The translations under genes and the position numbers were made by a program. 64,000 nt of DNA from Streptomyces sp. NBC_01267 (GTDB lineage: Bacteria > Actinomycetota > Actinomycetes > Streptomycetales > Streptomycetaceae). Every line of letters begins with the position of its first letter. Position 1 is the stretch's first letter. Shown in pieces: positions 44,041-53,089 of the stretch. The DNA lies in NCBI RefSeq assembly GCF_036241575.1, contig NZ_CP108455.1, positions 2,618,501 through 2,682,500 on the forward strand, written 5' to 3'. The notes beneath the pieces were generated by a model that was given only the letters and a program-made list of their open reading frames with translations, did not search any database and was not told where the DNA came from.

Positions 44041-44053
44041 TCACAACTGGTCA
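44041..44053. promoter_or_regulatory. Candidate BldD box upstream of cdgA
   Basis: TCACAACTGGTCA has both conserved BldD half-sites (TNAC, five bases, GTNA); the middle bases do not fit the full consensus. It lies in the divergent promoter region, about 215 bases before the GTG of the c-di-GMP gene. Confidence 0.4.
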
Positions 44054-44265
44054 TAGAGGAAAGGGCCCGGACCACAGCCGCGCAGAAACGATCACCTTGA
44101 GCACCGGAGTGACCACGGCGCCCCAACAAGGCTGGAACGGTCCTTGCTTCAACCTCTATGATCGGCACACTTTCCCCTGCGGACCACGCCTCCGGCGTTT
44201 CTCCACCGTCCGGCCGACGACCCAGACCTCACCTGTTCAAGACGACTGCACTGCGGGAGCCAGCC

Positions 44266-46074
44266 GTGAGCGGAACCCCTGAAGGGCCGGGTCCGGTGCC
44301 CGCCCCCGTCCGGCCGCCGGTCACAGAGCGTCAGGCCGTCGGCCGGACCGCAGCCGAACTGAGCGACTACCGCGCCGCCTTCAACACCGCCCGGCTCGGC
44401 ATGGCCGTCGTCGACAGCGAAGGCCTGGTCGTCACCGCCAACGACGCCCTCGGCGGACTGCTCGGCGCCGAGCCCGCAGGGCTGAACCGGCAGACCGCGG
44501 CCGACCTGGTGGACCTGGCCACGGACGCCCGGACCTGGCACGCGTACCGCGAAGTGCTCCGGGGCCGCCGCTCCAGCTTCCGCTGCACCCGCAGGCTCAA
44601 GCACGCCGACGGTCACTCGCTCTGGGCCGAGGTCAGCGTCGCGCCGGTCCCCGACAGCTCCCAGGTGCTGCTCTCGGTCGCCGACGTCAGCGACCGGCGC
44701 GAACTCCAGGCGAAACTGCGCCACCTCCAGATGCACGACCCGGTGACCCGGCTGCCGAACCGGGCGCTGTTCTTCGAACGGCTGTCCGCGGCGCTCGACC
44801 TCTCCGCGTACGGGCACGGGAGCACCGCCCGGATCGGGCTCTGCTATCTGGACCTGGACGGTTTCAAGGCGGTCAACGACACCCTCGGCCACCGCTTCGG
44901 CGACCGGCTGCTCGCCGTCGTCGCCTCCCGGCTGACGCACTGCGCCGACCAGCCCGGCTACGGGCGCAGCGGCGGCCATCTGGTGGCCCGGCTCGGCGGT
45001 GACGAGTTCGCCCTGCTCGTCGAGGACTCCTCCGGTACGGAACACCTCGCCGACCTCGCGGGGTCGGTGCTGGCCGCGCTCCAGGAGCCGTTCGACCTGG
45101 GCGGTCAGCGGCTCTCGGTGTCCGCGTCGATCGGAGTGGTGGAGCGGCCGGCGGCGGGCACCAGCGCCACCGGGCTGATGCAGGACGCCGACACCACGCT
45201 GTACTGGGCGAAGGCGGACGGCAAGGCCCGCTGGACGCTGTTCGACCCGGAGCGCAACGCGCACCGGATGACCCGCCAGGCGCTCTCGTCGAAACTGCGG
45301 CCCGCTGTCGAGGGCGGCGAGTTCGTGCTGGAGTACCAGCCGCTGGTGGATCTGGCGGACGGCGCGCTCAAGGGCGTGGAGGCGCTGGTCCGCTGGGACC
45401 ATCCGCAGTTCGGGCGGCTGACGCCCAACCGGTTCATCGGGCTGGCGGAGGAGGACGGCTCGATCGTCCAGCTCGGCGGGTGGGTGCTGCGTACGGCCTG
45501 CCGGCAGGCCAGACAGTGGCAGCTCGACCACCCGGGCGCGCCCCCGCTGTTCGTGAGCGTCAATGTCGCCGTGCGGCAGGTGTGGGACTCCGACCTGGTC
45601 GCCGATGTCGCCGGGGTGCTCGCCGAGACGGGCCTCGCGCCGGAGCTGCTCCAGCTGGAGCTCACCGAGTCGGCGGTGATGGGGTCGGCGGGCCGCCCGT
45701 TGCAGGCGCTCCAGGACCTCAGCGACATGGGTGTGCAGATCGCGATCGACGACTTCGGCACCGGCTACTCGAACCTGGCGTATCTGAGCCGGCTGCCGGT
45801 GTCGGCACTGAAGCTGGACGGGTCCTTCGTCCGCGGGTTCCGCTACGACCAGGGCACCCACCCGAACCCGGCCGACGAGATGATCGTCGAGGCCCTGGTC
45901 CAGCTCGCGCACCGGCTGGGGCTCACGGTCACCGCGGAATGCGTGGAGACGGTGGGCCAGGCGACACGGCTGCGCCGGATCGGGTGCGACACCGGGCAGG
46001 GCTATCTGTACTCGCGGGCGGTGGCGCCGGAGCACATCGGGGCGATGCTCGAAGGCGTACCGCAGCGGGGCTGA
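44266..46074 (+). CDS. cdgA: PAS-GGDEF-EAL cyclic-di-GMP enzyme (CdgA-like)
   Basis: The 602-residue cytoplasmic protein has a PAS domain (about residues 35-145), a diguanylate cyclase domain with an intact GGDEF (244-248 in ARLGGDEFALL) and a phosphodiesterase domain with an intact EAL (372-374 in VEALVRWDHP), plus IDDFGTGYSNLAYL and ECVETVGQA. There is no RxxD inhibitory site before GGDEF. No membrane segment is seen. In S. coelicolor CdgA (SCO2817, from memory) has this architecture in the same chromosomal neighbourhood and controls development through BldD. The GTG at 44266 follows GGGAG; an ATG at 44158 adds 36 residues. Both domains look catalytically competent; which activity dominates cannot be read. 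Confidence 0.87.
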   Translation: MSGTPEGPGPVPAPVRPPVTERQAVGRTAAELSDYRAAFNTARLGMAVVDSEGLVVTANDALGGLLGAEPAGLNRQTAADLVDLATDARTWHAYREVLRGRRSSFRCTRRLKHADGHSLWAEVSVAPVPDSSQVLLSVADVSDRRELQAKLRHLQMHDPVTRLPNRALFFERLSAALDLSAYGHGSTARIGLCYLDLDGFKAVNDTLGHRFGDRLLAVVASRLTHCADQPGYGRSGGHLVARLGGDEFALLVEDSSGTEHLADLAGSVLAALQEPFDLGGQRLSVSASIGVVERPAAGTSATGLMQDADTTLYWAKADGKARWTLFDPERNAHRMTRQALSSKLRPAVEGGEFVLEYQPLVDLADGALKGVEALVRWDHPQFGRLTPNRFIGLAEEDGSIVQLGGWVLRTACRQARQWQLDHPGAPPLFVSVNVAVRQVWDSDLVADVAGVLAETGLAPELLQLELTESAVMGSAGRPLQALQDLSDMGVQIAIDDFGTGYSNLAYLSRLPVSALKLDGSFVRGFRYDQGTHPNPADEMIVEALVQLAHRLGLTVTAECVETVGQATRLRRIGCDTGQGYLYSRAVAPEHIGAMLEGVPQRG

Positions 46075-46135
46075 CGGCCCGCCGGCCGGGGCGACGGTCC
46101 GTGGTCGGCCGGCCGGCGGGCGATGCGGGTACGGA

Positions 46136-46212
46136 TTACCCGGCAGCCCGTAGGCGTCAGGGTTTACCCGGGCAGCCCGTAGACAGCAGGGGTTTACCCG
46201 GGCAGCCCGTAG
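46136..46212. repeat. 28-30-base repeats duplicating a gene end
   Basis: Copies starting at 46136, 46164 and 46194 contain TTACCCGGGCAGCCCGTAG (the first lacks one G). On the minus strand each encodes TAYGLPG-like residues and a TAA stop, so the C-terminus and stop of the next gene appear three times. Confidence 0.88.
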
Positions 46213-47252
46213 GCGTCGGCGATCAGCTCGTACGAACGCAGCCGCGCGTCGCCGCCGTGTGCGTTGGCCGTGATCATCAACTCGTCGGCGCCCGTGCGCT
46301 TCTGGAGGTCGTCGAGACCGGAGCGGACCTCGTCCGCCGTGCCGCTGATGATGTTGTGCAGCCAGCCGTCGACGAACTCGCGCTCCATGGGGGAGAACGA
46401 GTACGCCGCCGCCTCGTCCGGCGTCGGCACGAGCCCCGGGCGGCCGGTGCGCAGCCGGACCATCGAGAGGGCTCCGGAGAGGATCTGCCGGTGGGCCTCC
46501 TTCTCGTCGTCGGCCGCCAGTGCGGCGACGCCGATCAGGGCGTACGGGGCGTCGAGCACCGCCGAGGGCCGGAACGACTCGCGGTAGAGGTCCAGGGCCG
46601 GGATGGTGTTCTGCGCCGAGAAGTGGTGCGCGAAGGCGAACGGCAGCCCGAGCGTCCCGGCCAGCCGGGCACTGAAGCCGGACGAGCCGAGCAGCCAGAT
46701 CGGCGGGCGGCCGACGGGCCCCTGGACCGGGCCCGGTACGGCGTGGATGCGCGCGTACGGGTGGCCGTCCGGGAAGTCGTCGTCCAGGAACCGGGTCAAC
46801 TCGGCCAGCTGCTGCGGGAATTCGTCGGCACCCTCGTGGAGGCGTTCGGACCGGCGGAGCGCGGCTGCGGTGGCGCCGTCGGTGCCGGGTGCCCGCCCGA
46901 GCCCGAGGTCGACCCGGCCCGGAGCCATCGCTTCGAGCGTGCCGAACTGCTCGGCGATCACCAGCGGGGCGTGGTTCGGCAGCATGACCCCGCCGGAGCC
47001 GAGCCGGATGCGGTCGGTGTGCGCGGCGAGGTGCGCGAGCAGCACGGCCGGTGAGGAGGAGGCGACCCCCGGCATGGAGTGGTGCTCGGCCACCCAGTAG
47101 CGGTGGAAGCCGCGGCGCTCGGCGAGCCGGGCGATGTCCACGCCGGTGCGGATGGCCTGGGTCGCGGTGCGGCCCTCGCCCACGGTCACCAGGTCCAGTA
47201 CGGACAGAGGGACGGGGGCGGTTCCGGCCGCCTTGCCTTGAATCGGGTCCAC
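46194..47252 (-). CDS. LLM-class flavin-dependent oxidoreductase
   Basis: The roughly 352-residue luciferase-like monooxygenase starts [20 protein letters not shown] and contains [54 protein letters not shown] and [14 protein letters not shown]. It belongs to the YhbW/alkanal-monooxygenase-like FMN group. Its substrate is unknown; it lies beside a catabolic cluster transcribed in the same direction, which hints at a shared pathway. GTG at 47252 is the preferred start; an in-frame one at 47300 lacks a ribosome-binding site. The stop codon lies in a tandem repeat. Confidence 0.85.
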   Translation of the reverse strand: MDPIQGKAAGTAPVPLSVLDLVTVGEGRTATQAIRTGVDIARLAERRGFHRYWVAEHHSMPGVASSSPAVLLAHLAAHTDRIRLGSGGVMLPNHAPLVIAEQFGTLEAMAPGRVDLGLGRAPGTDGATAAALRRSERLHEGADEFPQQLAELTRFLDDDFPDGHPYARIHAVPGPVQGPVGRPPIWLLGSSGFSARLAGTLGLPFAFAHHFSAQNTIPALDLYRESFRPSAVLDAPYALIGVAALAADDEKEAHRQILSGALSMVRLRTGRPGLVPTPDEAAAYSFSPMEREFVDGWLHNIISGTADEVRSGLDDLQKRTGADELMITANAHGGDARLRSYELIADAYGLPG

Positions 47253-47373
47253 CGCGCTGGAGCCTTTCTCGTTGTCGGCCTGTACAGCTGGCGGAAACAC
47301 GGGGACGCTCTCCGGTTATTCCCCCGGGGCCGGACCCACCGTCGGGAAGGCTCTCGGGAAAGCCTCTGGAGAA

Positions 47374-48093
47374 CTAGGCGCGCCGGGCGAACAGCTTGCC
47401 CAGCTGATCGCTCCAGACCCGGCGCTCGGTCAGCCGCAGTCCTTCCCACACCGATACCTGGTTCGCCGTGAGCACCGGCTTCCCGAGGACCTGCTCCAGT
47501 TCGCGCAGGTACGCCGCGGTGTGCAGCGCCGTGTCCGGCAGCAGGACGACGTCCGCCGACGGGTGGTCGCCCGCCAGCGCCAGTTCCAGCACCTCGTCGC
47601 GGCCCCAGGCGCCGACCTCCTCCGCCGTGACGATCCCGCGGCCCCGGCTCGCGACCACTTCCACGCCCGCCGCCTTGAGGAAGGCGGTGAAGTAGCCGGT
47701 CACGTCCTCCGGGTACGTCGCGGCGACCGCGACCTTCTCGGCGCCCAGGTACTGGATCGCGTTGGTGAAGGCGAACGATGTACTGGACGCGGGCATCCCG
47801 GCGGCCTTGGCCAGGTTCCTGACCTGCTCCCGGGCGCCTTCCCAGCCGTAGACGAAGCTGCCGCTGGTACAGGCCCAGACCACCGACTCGGCCCCGGAGA
47901 GCCGCAGCTCCTCCACCCCCGCGGCGAGCCGCGCGGCGGAGCCCATCTCGATCAGCGCGTCCACCCGGTGGGCGTCCTCACCGATGTCCGTGTGGACAAG
48001 GTGCAGCCTGACGTCCTCGGTCACGAGCAGCTCGAAGCGCTCGTAGTCGTCCTCCGCGGAATGCCCCGGGTAAAGGAACCCGACCGTTGTCAT
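47374..48093 (-). CDS. Maleate isomerase/Asp-Glu racemase-like protein, second Cys missing
   Basis: The 239-residue protein has the Asp/Glu racemase-maleate cis-trans isomerase fold. The first catalytic cysteine is present (VVWACTSGSFVYGWEGA), but where the second is expected there is VVLLPDTALHTAAYL, an Asp. The sequence LGKPVLTANQVSVWEGLRL is typical of the family. Its start overlaps the stop of a paralogue (ATGA), so the two are made together and may form a mixed dimer. Arylmalonate decarboxylase and some isomerases tolerate a single Cys, so activity is possible but different. Confidence 0.8.
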   Translation of the reverse strand: MTTVGFLYPGHSAEDDYERFELLVTEDVRLHLVHTDIGEDAHRVDALIEMGSAARLAAGVEELRLSGAESVVWACTSGSFVYGWEGAREQVRNLAKAAGMPASSTSFAFTNAIQYLGAEKVAVAATYPEDVTGYFTAFLKAAGVEVVASRGRGIVTAEEVGAWGRDEVLELALAGDHPSADVVLLPDTALHTAAYLRELEQVLGKPVLTANQVSVWEGLRLTERRVWSDQLGKLFARRA

Positions 48094-48908
48094 GTCCAGC
48101 CTCCCTGTTCTTCGGGCGGATCTTCTGCCAGTGCGGTGGCGGGCTCGGGAAGCGGCGCGGGTGCGGGTGCGGGCGTCGAGTCGATCAGCAGCCGCTGGTA
48201 CGGGCCGATCGCGAAGGCGCCTATGTGCCGCAGCGCCGCCCACATCGTGACCTGGTTCGCCGAGAGCACCGGCATCCGCAACTCGGCTTCGAGCTGCGGG
48301 ATCACGTCGTACGTCGGGAGGTTGGTGCAGCTGATGAAAAGCGCATCGGCCGCGCCGACCACCGCCTGCCGGGCCATGTCCACCACATCGCGGTACGGGA
48401 CTTTCCAGATACGGCTCGTGAGACCCAGGAAAGCCCGTCCGGTGACCTCTGTCCCGGCTTCGCCGAGGTATTCCTCCAGCGCGGACGTCACAGATTCAGT
48501 GTAGGGCGTGACCAGGGCGATCCGCCGGACGCCGATCTCCCGGACGGCCTCCAGGAGCGCGCCGGACGTGGTGATCGCCGGGATGTCACCGGCGACGGTC
48601 ATGGCCGAGCACATGGCCCGCTCACCCGCCAGTCCGCCGACGAAACTGCCGCTCGCGCAGGCGTACACGACGACCTGCGGCGCCACCGCGCTCAGCGCCC
48701 GGACCGCCTCACCCAGCGTTTCGTGCTCGCTGACCAGCCGGGCGAGGTCGAGCGAGACTTCGACGGGGACGAAGGGGGTACGCGTGAGGTGGAGCGAGAC
48801 ATCGTCCGGCACCCACCGCCACAGTTCCCGGTCGAGCGCGAAGTCGAAGGGGGCGACGACACCCACACCGCGTTGCGGCTGTGGTCCGCCGATAAAGGAG
48901 ATGTCCAT
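48090..48908 (-). CDS. Maleate isomerase/Asp-Glu racemase-like protein, both Cys present
   Basis: The 272-residue paralogue of the neighbouring gene keeps both catalytic cysteines: VVVYACASGSFVGGLAGE and ALFISCTNLPTYDVI. It shares the C-terminal PVLSANQVTMWAALRHIG. A Pro/Ala/Glu tail of about 35 residues is extra. Families with this fold include maleate isomerase, EutA of ectoine utilisation, hydantoin racemase and arylmalonate decarboxylase. The neighbouring amidase, hydroxyacid dehydrogenase and amino-acid-type transporter suggest degradation of a nitrogen-containing dicarboxylate or amide. Confidence 0.82.
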   Translation of the reverse strand: MDISFIGGPQPQRGVGVVAPFDFALDRELWRWVPDDVSLHLTRTPFVPVEVSLDLARLVSEHETLGEAVRALSAVAPQVVVYACASGSFVGGLAGERAMCSAMTVAGDIPAITTSGALLEAVREIGVRRIALVTPYTESVTSALEEYLGEAGTEVTGRAFLGLTSRIWKVPYRDVVDMARQAVVGAADALFISCTNLPTYDVIPQLEAELRMPVLSANQVTMWAALRHIGAFAIGPYQRLLIDSTPAPAPAPLPEPATALAEDPPEEQGGWT

Positions 48909-49060
48909 TGCTGACCCCAGGTGGTGCGTGGGCGAGGCCGTGTTGCTTCTGATGTCGACGGTAGGTTCATGGGGCGATCCCGGTCAATCAACGCATCCCT
49001 GACGTCGCGATGTGCTTACGTGAAGGAAACACGGCCGCTCTCAGCCGAAGGACCGCGCCC

Positions 49061-50020
49061 ATGTCCGAAGCCTCAGTCCCCACCCTTCTCGTACTGGACG
49101 CCGACCCGCCTCCGCGCCTCGGAAAGCTGACCGGCCGGGCGCATGTCGTGCACGCCGGCGCAGAGACCCTGGGCGGTCAACTCCCTTACGCGGACGTCCT
49201 GCTGGTCTGGGACTTCCACTCCGACGCGGTGCGCCGGGCCTGGCCCGGCGAGGGCCCGCGGCCCGGCTGGGTGCACACGGCCAGCGCCGGTGTGGACCAT
49301 CTGCTCTGCCCCGAGCTGGTCGCGTCGGACACCGTGGTGACCAATGCCCGCGGCATCTTCGACCAGCCGATCGCGGAGTACGTCGCGGGTCTCGTCCTCG
49401 CCTTCGCCAAGGACCTCCCCGGCACCCTGGAGCTCCAGCGCCAGCGCCGCTGGCAGCACCGTGAGACCAGGCGGCTGGCCGGCAGCCGGGCGGTCGTCGT
49501 CGGCTCGGGCCCCATCGGCCGGGCCATCGCCGCCACGCTGTCGGCGCTCGGGGTGAAGGTGGCCCTGGTCGGGCGCACCGCGCGCCGCCCGGTGCACGGG
49601 CCCGAGGAGCTGGACCGGCTGCTGCCGCGCGCCGACTGGGTGATCTGCGCGGCCCCGCTCACCGGGACCACCCGTGGCATGTTCGACGCCCACGCCTTCG
49701 GCACGATGCAGCCGTCCGCGCACTTCATCAACGTCGGGCGCGGGGCGCTCGTGGTCGAGGACGATCTCGTCGAGGCGCTCAGGAAGCGCTGGCTGGCGGG
49801 CGCCGCGCTCGATGTGTTCGCCGAGGAGCCGCTGAACGCGGGGAACCGCCTCTGGGACGTCCCCGACCTGCTGATCTCTCCGCACATGAGCGGCGACACC
49901 ATCGGCTGGCGCGACGCTCTCGGCGAGCAGTTCCTGGAGCTCTACGACATGTGGGCGAACGGAAGGCCGCTGCCGAACGTGGTGGACAAGAAACGTGGGT
50001 ACGTCCACACACATGACTGA
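49061..50020 (+). CDS. D-2-hydroxyacid dehydrogenase family protein
   Basis: The 319-residue NAD(P)-dependent enzyme has the nucleotide-binding motif AVVVGSGPIGRAIAATLSAL, the signature HFINVGRGALVVEDDLVEAL with the catalytic Arg, a Glu in VFAEEPLN and the catalytic His in LISPHMSG. It reduces 2-keto acids to D-2-hydroxy acids, or the reverse; the substrate is unknown. The ATG at 49061 follows GAAGGA. It is divergent from the isomerase pair and its stop overlaps the amidase start, so the two enzymes act in one operon. Confidence 0.88.
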   Translation: MSEASVPTLLVLDADPPPRLGKLTGRAHVVHAGAETLGGQLPYADVLLVWDFHSDAVRRAWPGEGPRPGWVHTASAGVDHLLCPELVASDTVVTNARGIFDQPIAEYVAGLVLAFAKDLPGTLELQRQRRWQHRETRRLAGSRAVVVGSGPIGRAIAATLSALGVKVALVGRTARRPVHGPEELDRLLPRADWVICAAPLTGTTRGMFDAHAFGTMQPSAHFINVGRGALVVEDDLVEALRKRWLAGAALDVFAEEPLNAGNRLWDVPDLLISPHMSGDTIGWRDALGEQFLELYDMWANGRPLPNVVDKKRGYVHTHD

Positions 50021-51440
50021 GCTCTGCGATCTGTCTGCCCGTCAACTCGTTGCCGGATACCGGAAGGGCGCCTTCACCCCGGTCGACGCGGCCCGTGCCG
50101 TCCTGGACCGGATCGAGGTGGTGCAGCCAGGAGTGAACGCCTTCGTCCGGGTCGACGCCGGCCCGGCCCTGGCGCAGGCGCGGGCGTCGGCGGCCCGGTG
50201 GAGCGCGGGTGAGCCGCAGGGCCTGCTCGACGGGGTGCCGGTCACGGTCAAGGACATCCTGCTGCTGCACGGGGAGCCGACGCTGCGGGGATCGAGGACC
50301 GTACGGCCGCAGGGCAGGTGGTCCGAGGACGCGCCGTCGGTGGCGCGGCTGCGGGAACACGGTGCGGTCTTCGTCGGCAAGACCGCGACGCCCGAGTTCG
50401 GCTGGAAGGCCGTCACCGACTCGCCGCTGCACGGGGTGACCCGTAACCCGTACGACAGCGCCCGTACCTCCGGCGGCTCCAGCGGCGGCGCCGCGGCGGC
50501 CGTGGCGCTGGGCGCCGGGCCACTGGCGCTGGGGACGGACGGCGGGGGGTCCATCCGCGTACCGGCGTCGTTCTGCGGGGTCTTCGGGCTGAAGCCGACG
50601 TACGGGCGGGTCCCGCTCTATCCGGCCAGCGCCTTCGGGACGCTCGCCCATGTCGGCCCGCTGGCGCGCGACGCGGCCGACGCGGCGCTGATGCTGGACG
50701 TGATCAGCGGTCCCGACCCGCGCGACTGGTCGCAGCTGGCCCCGCCCGCGGGCAGTGTGCGGGACGGGCTGGACGGCGGGGTGAAGGGGCTGCGGATCGC
50801 CTACTCGCCGACCCTGGGCGGCCAGGTCGCCGTCGAGCCGGCGGTCGCGGCGGCGGTCCGTGCGGCGGTGGGGCGGCTCGCGGAACTCGGCGCGTACATC
50901 GAGGAGACGGATCCGGACTTCACGGATCCGGTCGCGGCCTTCCAGACGCTGTGGTTCAGCGGGGCCGCGCGGGTGGCGCAGCACCTGGGCCGGGAGCAGC
51001 GCGCGCTGCTCGATCCCGGGCTGCGGGAGATCGTCGCGGAGGGCGAGCGGTACTCGGCGCTGGACTATCTGGCCGCGGTGGACGTACGGATGGAGCTGGG
51101 CCGGCGCATGGGCCTCTTCCACCAGCGGTACGACCTGCTGGTCACCCCGACCCTGCCGATCACCGCGTTCGAGGCGGGGGTGGAGGCGCCACACGGTTCG
51201 GGGCACCGGCGCTGGACGGGGTGGACGCCGTTCACGTATCCCTTCAACCTGACGCAGCAACCCGCGGCCACGCTGCCGTGCGGGGTGGACGGAGCGGGCC
51301 TGCCGGTCGGGGTGCAGCTGGTGGGGGCGCGGCACGCGGACGCGCTGGTGCTGCGGGCCGCGCATGCGATGTACGGGGCGGGGGTGGCCGCGGAGGTGCC
51401 CTCGGTCACCGGCCGGGCTCCGCTCGGCCCGCCCGCGTAG
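50013..51440 (+). CDS. Amidase-signature-family amidase
   Basis: The 475-residue hydrolase has the Ser-cisSer-Lys triad: Lys in GVPVTVKDILLLHG, the Gly/Ser-rich GGSSGGAAAAVALGAG, and the nucleophile region TDGGGSIRVPASFCGVFGLK. It cleaves amide bonds of small molecules or amino-acid amides. Its ATG lies within the end of the hydroxyacid dehydrogenase (overlap of 8 bases). Degenerate GCGTAGCCCGG-type repeats follow the stop (51436-51500). In this context it may release ammonia or open an amide in the substrate brought in by the downstream transporter. Confidence 0.9.
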   Translation: MTELCDLSARQLVAGYRKGAFTPVDAARAVLDRIEVVQPGVNAFVRVDAGPALAQARASAARWSAGEPQGLLDGVPVTVKDILLLHGEPTLRGSRTVRPQGRWSEDAPSVARLREHGAVFVGKTATPEFGWKAVTDSPLHGVTRNPYDSARTSGGSSGGAAAAVALGAGPLALGTDGGGSIRVPASFCGVFGLKPTYGRVPLYPASAFGTLAHVGPLARDAADAALMLDVISGPDPRDWSQLAPPAGSVRDGLDGGVKGLRIAYSPTLGGQVAVEPAVAAAVRAAVGRLAELGAYIEETDPDFTDPVAAFQTLWFSGAARVAQHLGREQRALLDPGLREIVAEGERYSALDYLAAVDVRMELGRRMGLFHQRYDLLVTPTLPITAFEAGVEAPHGSGHRRWTGWTPFTYPFNLTQQPAATLPCGVDGAGLPVGVQLVGARHADALVLRAAHAMYGAGVAAEVPSVTGRAPLGPPA

Positions 51441-51512
51441 CCCGGCCGCTCAGCCCGGCCCGCGTGGCCCGGCTGCGTAACCCGTCCGGTCAGCCCGGCC
51501 GGCGGAAACCGA

Positions 51513-52016
51513 TCAGCCGGTCCGGCGGAAGCTGAGTGTCTCGCCCAGGGCGCCCGACCGCCAGAGGTCCTGACAGGCCGCCGCCATCCGGTCGAGGCCC
51601 TCGACCACCGTGCCCCACACGATCCCCGGGACCCAGCCGGTGTCCCCGTTGATCAGCAGGTTGTTCCGCTCGTAGAAGAGCGCGAGGTCGACCACCGTCG
51701 TCCGTCCACGGTGGTCGGCCGCCGTCTCGTATCCGTACGCATCCGTGCCCAGCACCGTCTCGGAGAAGGTGAAGTAGCAGAGGTCGCCCGGGACGGGGGT
51801 GACCGTCGGGTTCTCCAGCGGCGGCTCCTGCGGCGCGAAGCCGGGCAGCAGGGCGTAGATCTCGTTCCGGGCGTACTTGGCGTGGTAGACGTCCCCGCCG
51901 AGCGGCAACGCGTCCCACACCGCCGCGCAGGTCACCGGGGCCTTGTCGTCGAGGAGCCGCGCGGTGCAGCTCACGCCGCGCTTGTCGAGGGACAGTTCCA
52001 CGAATCGATCGCTCAT
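51513..52016 (-). CDS. DUF3830 family cyclophilin-like protein
   Basis: The 167-residue protein (RFVELSLDKRGVSCTARLLD, then TCAAVWDALPLGGDVYHAKY and GDLCYFTFSETVLGTDAYGY) matches the DUF3830 family, which has a cyclophilin-like barrel and often accompanies amidase, hydantoinase and racemase genes. Function is unknown. GGGGAG precedes the ATG at 52016. It is convergent with the amidase and divergent from the transporter operon, sharing a 134-base promoter region with ehuB. Confidence 0.75.
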   Translation of the reverse strand: MSDRFVELSLDKRGVSCTARLLDDKAPVTCAAVWDALPLGGDVYHAKYARNEIYALLPGFAPQEPPLENPTVTPVPGDLCYFTFSETVLGTDAYGYETAADHRGRTTVVDLALFYERNNLLINGDTGWVPGIVWGTVVEGLDRMAAACQDLWRSGALGETLSFRRTG

Positions 52017-52150
52017 CTCCCCATGGTTTCCCCCCGGAGGCCCACGCGGTCGAGGCCGACCGGCAAATGGAGGGGCCTCGGACCGACTCGCCGCACGATG
52101 GGCTGAAAATGATCTGCATACCTCGCGCGGAGTCGGGTAGCCGCGCGCCC

Positions 52151-53089
52151 ATGGCTCCACCACCAGGGAACGACTCAGAAAGCACACCAAGACACTCCAT
52201 ACGGTCCATACGTTCCACACCTTCGACACCACCCGTACGACGCCGTTCGCTGCTGCTCGGCGCGGCAGGCCTGAGCGCCGCGGGGGCGCTCGGAGCAGCC
52301 GGGTGCAGCCGGGTGCCTACGGGCGACACGCTCGCCCGCCTCAAGTCGCAGGGCACCGTCCGGCTCGGCATCGCGGGTGAGGTGCCGTACGGCTACATCG
52401 ACGAGCAGGGCGACTTCACCGGCGAAGCGGTGGAACTCGCGAAGATCATCTTCAAACGGCTCGGTGTCGGCCACGTGCAGCCCGTGGCGACCGACTTCGC
52501 CTCGTTGATCCCCGGCCTCAACTCCCAGCAGTTCGACTGCGTTTCGGCCGGGATGTACATCAACAAGGAACGCTGCCAGCAGGTCATCTTCGCCGATCCC
52601 GAGTACCAGATGCTGGACGCCTTCATCGTCCGCAAGGGCAACCCGAAGAACCTGCACAACTACGAGGACTGCGTGCGGGCCAAGGCGAAGTTCGCCACCG
52701 GTACCGCGTACGCCGAGATCGCCTACGCCGTCGCCGCCGGGTACAAGGAGAAGGACATCCAGATCCTCCAGGACCAGGTCGCGGGGCTGAACGCGGTCGA
52801 GTCCGGCCGGGTGGACGTCTTCGCGGGGACCTCCCTGACCGTCCGTGAAGTGGTGAAGAAGAGCCGGAAGGCCGAGGCGACCCCCGCCTTCGCGGCCACC
52901 GTCGACGGCAAGAAGAAGATCGACGGCGGCGGGTTCACCTTCCGCCCCACGGACACCGCGCTCCGTGACGCCTTCAACGTCGAGATCCACAAGATGAAGA
53001 AGAGCGGTGAACTCTTCCGGGTGCTCCGGCCGTTCGGGTTCACCCAGGCGGAGATGACCACGCTGACGGCCAAGGAGCTGTGCGCATGA
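52151..53089 (+). CDS. ehuB: Ehu-type (ectoine/amino-acid) ABC transporter binding lipoprotein
   Basis: The 312-residue family 3 solute-binding protein has a twin-arginine-like RRRSLLLGAAG followed by the lipobox GAAGC, so it is probably a Tat-exported lipoprotein. The body begins GTVRLGIAGEVPYGYIDEQG and includes FDCVSAGMYINKERCQQVIF, a polar-amino-acid-binding pattern that I associate with Streptomyces proteins named EhuB. The order binding protein, permease, permease, ATPase is that of ehuBCDA. The real ligand may be ectoine or another zwitterion or amide. The start is uncertain (ATG 52151 or upstream); its stop overlaps the permease start. Confidence 0.78.
   Translation: MAPPPGNDSESTPRHSIRSIRSTPSTPPVRRRSLLLGAAGLSAAGALGAAGCSRVPTGDTLARLKSQGTVRLGIAGEVPYGYIDEQGDFTGEAVELAKIIFKRLGVGHVQPVATDFASLIPGLNSQQFDCVSAGMYINKERCQQVIFADPEYQMLDAFIVRKGNPKNLHNYEDCVRAKAKFATGTAYAEIAYAVAAGYKEKDIQILQDQVAGLNAVESGRVDVFAGTSLTVREVVKKSRKAEATPAFAATVDGKKKIDGGGFTFRPTDTALRDAFNVEIHKMKKSGELFRVLRPFGFTQAEMTTLTAKELCA

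Noticed and set aside
51436..51500. Clear tandem array after the amidase stop
   Set aside because: GCGTAGCCCGG-type units are visible but too degenerate and irregular to define a period, so I mention them only as part of the general pattern.
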